A DNA stretch of 64,000 nucleotides from contig NC_135559.1 of the NCBI RefSeq assembly GCF_964340395.1, forward strand, positions 10,341,259 through 10,405,258, in the 5' to 3' direction. A model generated the notes under the pieces. That model did not search any database, was not told the DNA's origin, and worked only from the letters and a program-made list of their open reading frames with translations. The position numbers and the translations under genes are program-made. Shown piece after piece: positions 63,312 through 64,000 of this stretch; position 1 is the first letter of the stretch, and each line of letters begins with the position of its first letter. The DNA comes from Glandiceps talaboti. Lineage: Eukaryota; Hemichordata; Enteropneusta; Spengelidae.

Positions 63312-64000
63312 CTACGTCAATCGTTGTCATACAAGACGGGAATGAAAAGAAATGCAAAATTCATTTTAATTCATGGAGTTTGCCCCTGGTAGCAGAAATA
63401 TCACTTGAAATGGTGTATTAACAATTAGTAAAACATTATAATAGGGACGTTCAATATTGTATTCATCTTGCATCTTGAGTGACACACCGTAAATGTTCGC
63501 CTGAGGTTCTCATTGCTCACCGTTATGAGATATAGCACAATATAATAGCCAAGGTGAACAAAAACTATGAAATATATACTCTGGTCGTTCTTCGTGTTGA
63601 CAATGCACGTCTACATGTCATGACAACGCGTGTCTACATCACTGCTTCTACTGTGTTCGAAAAAATGAGTCAAAATATTTAACATTATCATTAATAGGGA
63701 ACTTGCAATCTAGACTGAGTATGCTCAGACGCAAAGGACTATGGGATTATCTGTGGTTATCGTAATACCTAAACTGGAGCTACCGATAAAATAAACCACC
63801 CACAATGGTCAGGGTAACTATGAATTGATCATTCGTGGTTGCAAATATATTTGGTGCCTCTTAAATATTTCTCAATCGGATGCAGTTTAACACAAAATAT
63901 TGTATTATTGTAGTCAAAATGTCAAGAACATTTATCTCCATTCATATAATTTTTACATATAAATAAACCACAGTCTCCAATTTTTTTTTGTATATGTAGT
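63312..64000 (-). other. Gene 2 intron upstream of the transmembrane exon, to window end
   Basis: No segment equivalent to the gene 1 juxtamembrane exon (CGF motif followed by a donor) was found on the minus strand, so this is taken as intron sequence. The ectodomain exons are expected further on. Confidence 0.6.

Overview
The window is animal nuclear DNA, most likely from a marine invertebrate. It is AT-rich, its genes are split by long GT-AG introns, and it is unusually dense in di-, tri-, tetra- and pentanucleotide arrays and in small foldback elements. The genus cannot be fixed from the sequence alone. A mollusc, brachiopod or other lophotrochozoan, or an invertebrate deuterostome, are all possible.

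Two genes are supported. Gene 1 (+ strand, 11815-50531) is a complete membrane receptor guanylate cyclase of the natriuretic peptide receptor (GC-A/GC-B) type. It was rebuilt here as 21 coding exons joining in frame to 1057 residues, in this order: signal peptide, ANF-receptor ligand-binding ectodomain, single transmembrane helix, kinase-homology domain, dimerisation coiled coil, class III guanylate cyclase domain, short charged tail. Gene 2 (- strand, 63311 down to 53037) is a paralogue lying tail to tail with gene 1. Fifteen exons are present, from the transmembrane exon to the stop, giving 614 residues. Its ectodomain must lie beyond position 64000. The first 14 of these exons have exactly the lengths and phases of gene 1 exons 7-20, so the pair looks like an inverted duplication that kept its gene structure while its introns were replaced.

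Layout: 1-11814 is upstream intergenic DNA with microsatellites and two foldback elements. 11815-12469 is exon 1. 12470-29309 is a 16.8-kb first intron with a 43-bp minisatellite foldback, a diverged 0.8-kb tandem duplication, pentanucleotide arrays and one possible orphan terminal exon (24406-24614). 29310-34617 completes the ectodomain and membrane segment. 35666-44473 encodes the kinase-homology domain, interrupted by a 0.6-kb tandem duplication in intron 13. 45701-50531 encodes the coiled coil, cyclase and tail. 50532-53036 is the convergent intergenic space. 53037-63311 is gene 2, followed by more of its intron to the window end.

Both proteins keep the metal-binding aspartates, the guanine-specifying Glu and Cys, and the Asn/Arg pair of the cyclase site, so both should make cGMP from GTP when activated by ligand. 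In both, the kinase-homology domain lacks the catalytic HRD aspartate, as expected of this receptor family, but keeps a DFG motif. No rRNA, tRNA, CRISPR array or autonomous transposon gene was recognised. One tRNA-derived SINE and several MITE-like palindromes were found.
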